Source: CAVXFL01 sp963761015 (GTDB lineage Bacteria > Pseudomonadota > Alphaproteobacteria > Acetobacterales > Acetobacteraceae). From it: a DNA stretch of 64,000 nt. The position numbers and the translations under genes were made by a program. Positions 63,092 to 64,000 of this stretch are shown piece by piece. The notes beneath the pieces are model-generated. The model searched no databases. It saw nothing but the letters and a program-made list of their open reading frames with translations, and was not told where the DNA came from. The stretch covers positions 1 to 64,000 of the forward strand of contig CAVXFL010000009.1 in assembly GCA_963761015.1 (NCBI GenBank), given 5' to 3'. Within the stretch, counting starts at the first letter, position 1; each line of letters starts with the position of its first letter.

Positions 63092-63793
63092 TCAGATCTT
63101 GTTCGGCGCAATGTCGGTCGGGAAGCAGTGCGGGTGCTGGAAGCCGGTCGGCTGCTGGCCTTGCGCCGGGTAATCGATGTTGTCGGTCTTGTTGAAGCCG
63201 ACGCCGCCCGGAATTTTGTCGAGCCCGGCCTCGCGCCGCATCCGATAGGCGATGGTGTGGTCGGTGCAGGAGCTGTCGCCGCTCAGGCCCAGCCCGCCGA
63301 TCACCTGCCCGTGCAAGTATAGCGGCACGCCGCCGCCGAAGGTGATGATGCCGCCCGGCACGCCGCCGATGCCGCTGTGATACGGCAGGTAGGCGGGATT
63401 GAACGGGTTCGATTCGTTCAGCCCGTAGAGCGAGCTGCCCGGCTGGATCGCCGCATACAGATTGGCCGTGGACAGCGCGAGCTTTTGGTTGCTGAAGTCG
63501 TTGGCGGTGCTCGCCTTGGCGATGGCGATCTGCCGGCTGCCCGGCCACGCGTCGCCCACTCTGGCGACGGAGCAAAGCCGGCCCTCGCGATCGACGATCG
63601 CCGACCACATCATGTTCGGCTCGAAAATCCCGCCGTTCTGCAGGGCGACGACCTGGTGCAGCTTGCTTTGCAATTCGGCCACGACGTGCTGCGGAATGCC
63701 GCAAACTCCCCTCTGGTGATGCTCCTTGGGCTGCGCCATGGCCACGCTCGACAGGCCGGCCGCGCAAACCAGTCCGTAGGCGAGTACGCGCAT
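63092..63793 (-). CDS. Exported GlcG/HbpS-family haem-binding-like protein
   Basis: A 233-residue protein with signal peptide (LAYGLVCAAGLSSVAMA). The GlcG/HbpS fold is seen in WSAIVDREGRLCSVARVGDA, AIAKASTANDFSNQKLALST, GIITFGGGVPLYLHGQVIGGLGLSG and CTDHTIAYRMR. The long insert GLNESNPFNPAYLPYHSG is also common in the exported subgroup. Ligand (haem, cobalamin or other) unknown. A CRP-type palindrome lies 125 bp upstream. Confidence 0.87.
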   Translation of the reverse strand: MRVLAYGLVCAAGLSSVAMAQPKEHHQRGVCGIPQHVVAELQSKLHQVVALQNGGIFEPNMMWSAIVDREGRLCSVARVGDAWPGSRQIAIAKASTANDFSNQKLALSTANLYAAIQPGSSLYGLNESNPFNPAYLPYHSGIGGVPGGIITFGGGVPLYLHGQVIGGLGLSGDSSCTDHTIAYRMRREAGLDKIPGGVGFNKTDNIDYPAQGQQPTGFQHPHCFPTDIAPNKI

Positions 63794-63917
63794 CGACTTT
63801 CCTCCTGGTTGAAGTCCCGACCCGCGGGTCCATCAACCCGGAACCCCTGGCCCCGATGCCTCGTTAGAACCACGGATCGGTACGGAGGCGTTCATAGCCG
63901 GTTTCGTAACATACTTG

Positions 63918-63933
63918 TGTGAGCGGGATCACA
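63918..63933. promoter_or_regulatory. CRP/FNR-type palindrome
   Basis: TGTGAGCGGGATCACA has the perfect CRP pattern TGTGA-N6-TCACA. It lies 125 bp upstream of the GlcG-like gene and could equally serve a gene beyond the right end of the window. The rest of 63794-64000 shows no gene. Confidence 0.5.
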
Positions 63934-64000
63934 ACTCGGCCCGCTTTTCTGATCCGTTGCGCATACAGTTCGATGAGCGACCGCCCACCGGGATCGCTCG

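Overview
This is GC-rich, densely packed, mostly co-directional DNA. The gene neighbourhoods (TIGR02300/FYDLN-aroA-cmk-rpsA-sppA-ihfB-lapA-trpFBA-accD-folC; hisZ-purA; rimP-nusA-ylxR-infB-rbfA), the SCO1 protein and the XoxG-like cytochrome point to a chromosomal segment of an alphaproteobacterium, probably Rhodospirillales/Acetobacteraceae. No rRNA, tRNA or CRISPR array was found.

Layout. 0-5 kb is a mobile-element landing zone: a degenerate IS630-family element (TA-flanked, two 1-base deletions) splits a host gene. It is followed by an intact, different IS630-family element and a REP-associated tyrosine transposase flanked by inverted REP hairpins. 5-14 kb is a complete Kdp high-affinity K+ system (small membrane peptide, kdpF-A-B-C-D-E) with an EIIA-Ntr-like gene translationally coupled to kdpE. 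14-23 kb has an XoxG-like cytochrome c, divergent from a nitrogen-scavenging operon that starts at a textbook sigma-54 promoter. The operon encodes a Bmp-type ABC transporter, a biuret hydrolase (BiuH), a second BiuH-like hydrolase (candidate triuret hydrolase) and allophanate hydrolase (AtzF). 23-42 kb is housekeeping: rpmE, a Spy-like protein, SDR, pdxY, aroA, cmk, rpsA, sppA, ihfB, lapA, trpFBA, accD, folC, mltB, dacC, tmk. 42-50 kb holds two AraC-type regulators, purA with a VapBC module wedged between it and hisZ, an MBL hydrolase, a pentad-repeat protein, an SDR and a PPOX protein. 50-61 kb has a PRC-barrel protein, dapB, metK-trmB, a secreted lectin-like protein, a YihY protein and the rimP-to-rbfA translation operon behind a terminator-like hairpin. 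61-64 kb has SCO1, a small conserved protein, an SMP-30 lactonase and a GlcG/HbpS-like protein with a CRP-type site upstream.

How the parts work together: the sigma-54 promoter and an NtrC-like dyad fit nitrogen-limited expression of uptake and stepwise hydrolysis (triuret to biuret to allophanate to ammonia and CO2). Kdp plus EIIA-Ntr couples K+ import to PTS-Ntr signalling.

The most unusual observations are these: (i) KdpB carries TGKS in place of the catalytic TGES motif, and VDKS in place of VDES. (ii) Genes overlap by NTGA with every N, including apparent CTG starts for cmk and trmB. (iii) The VapBC cassette abuts the essential purA gene. (iv) Five single-base insertions disrupt four chromosomal genes, one of them the essential tmk, so sequence error should be excluded before calling them pseudogenes.
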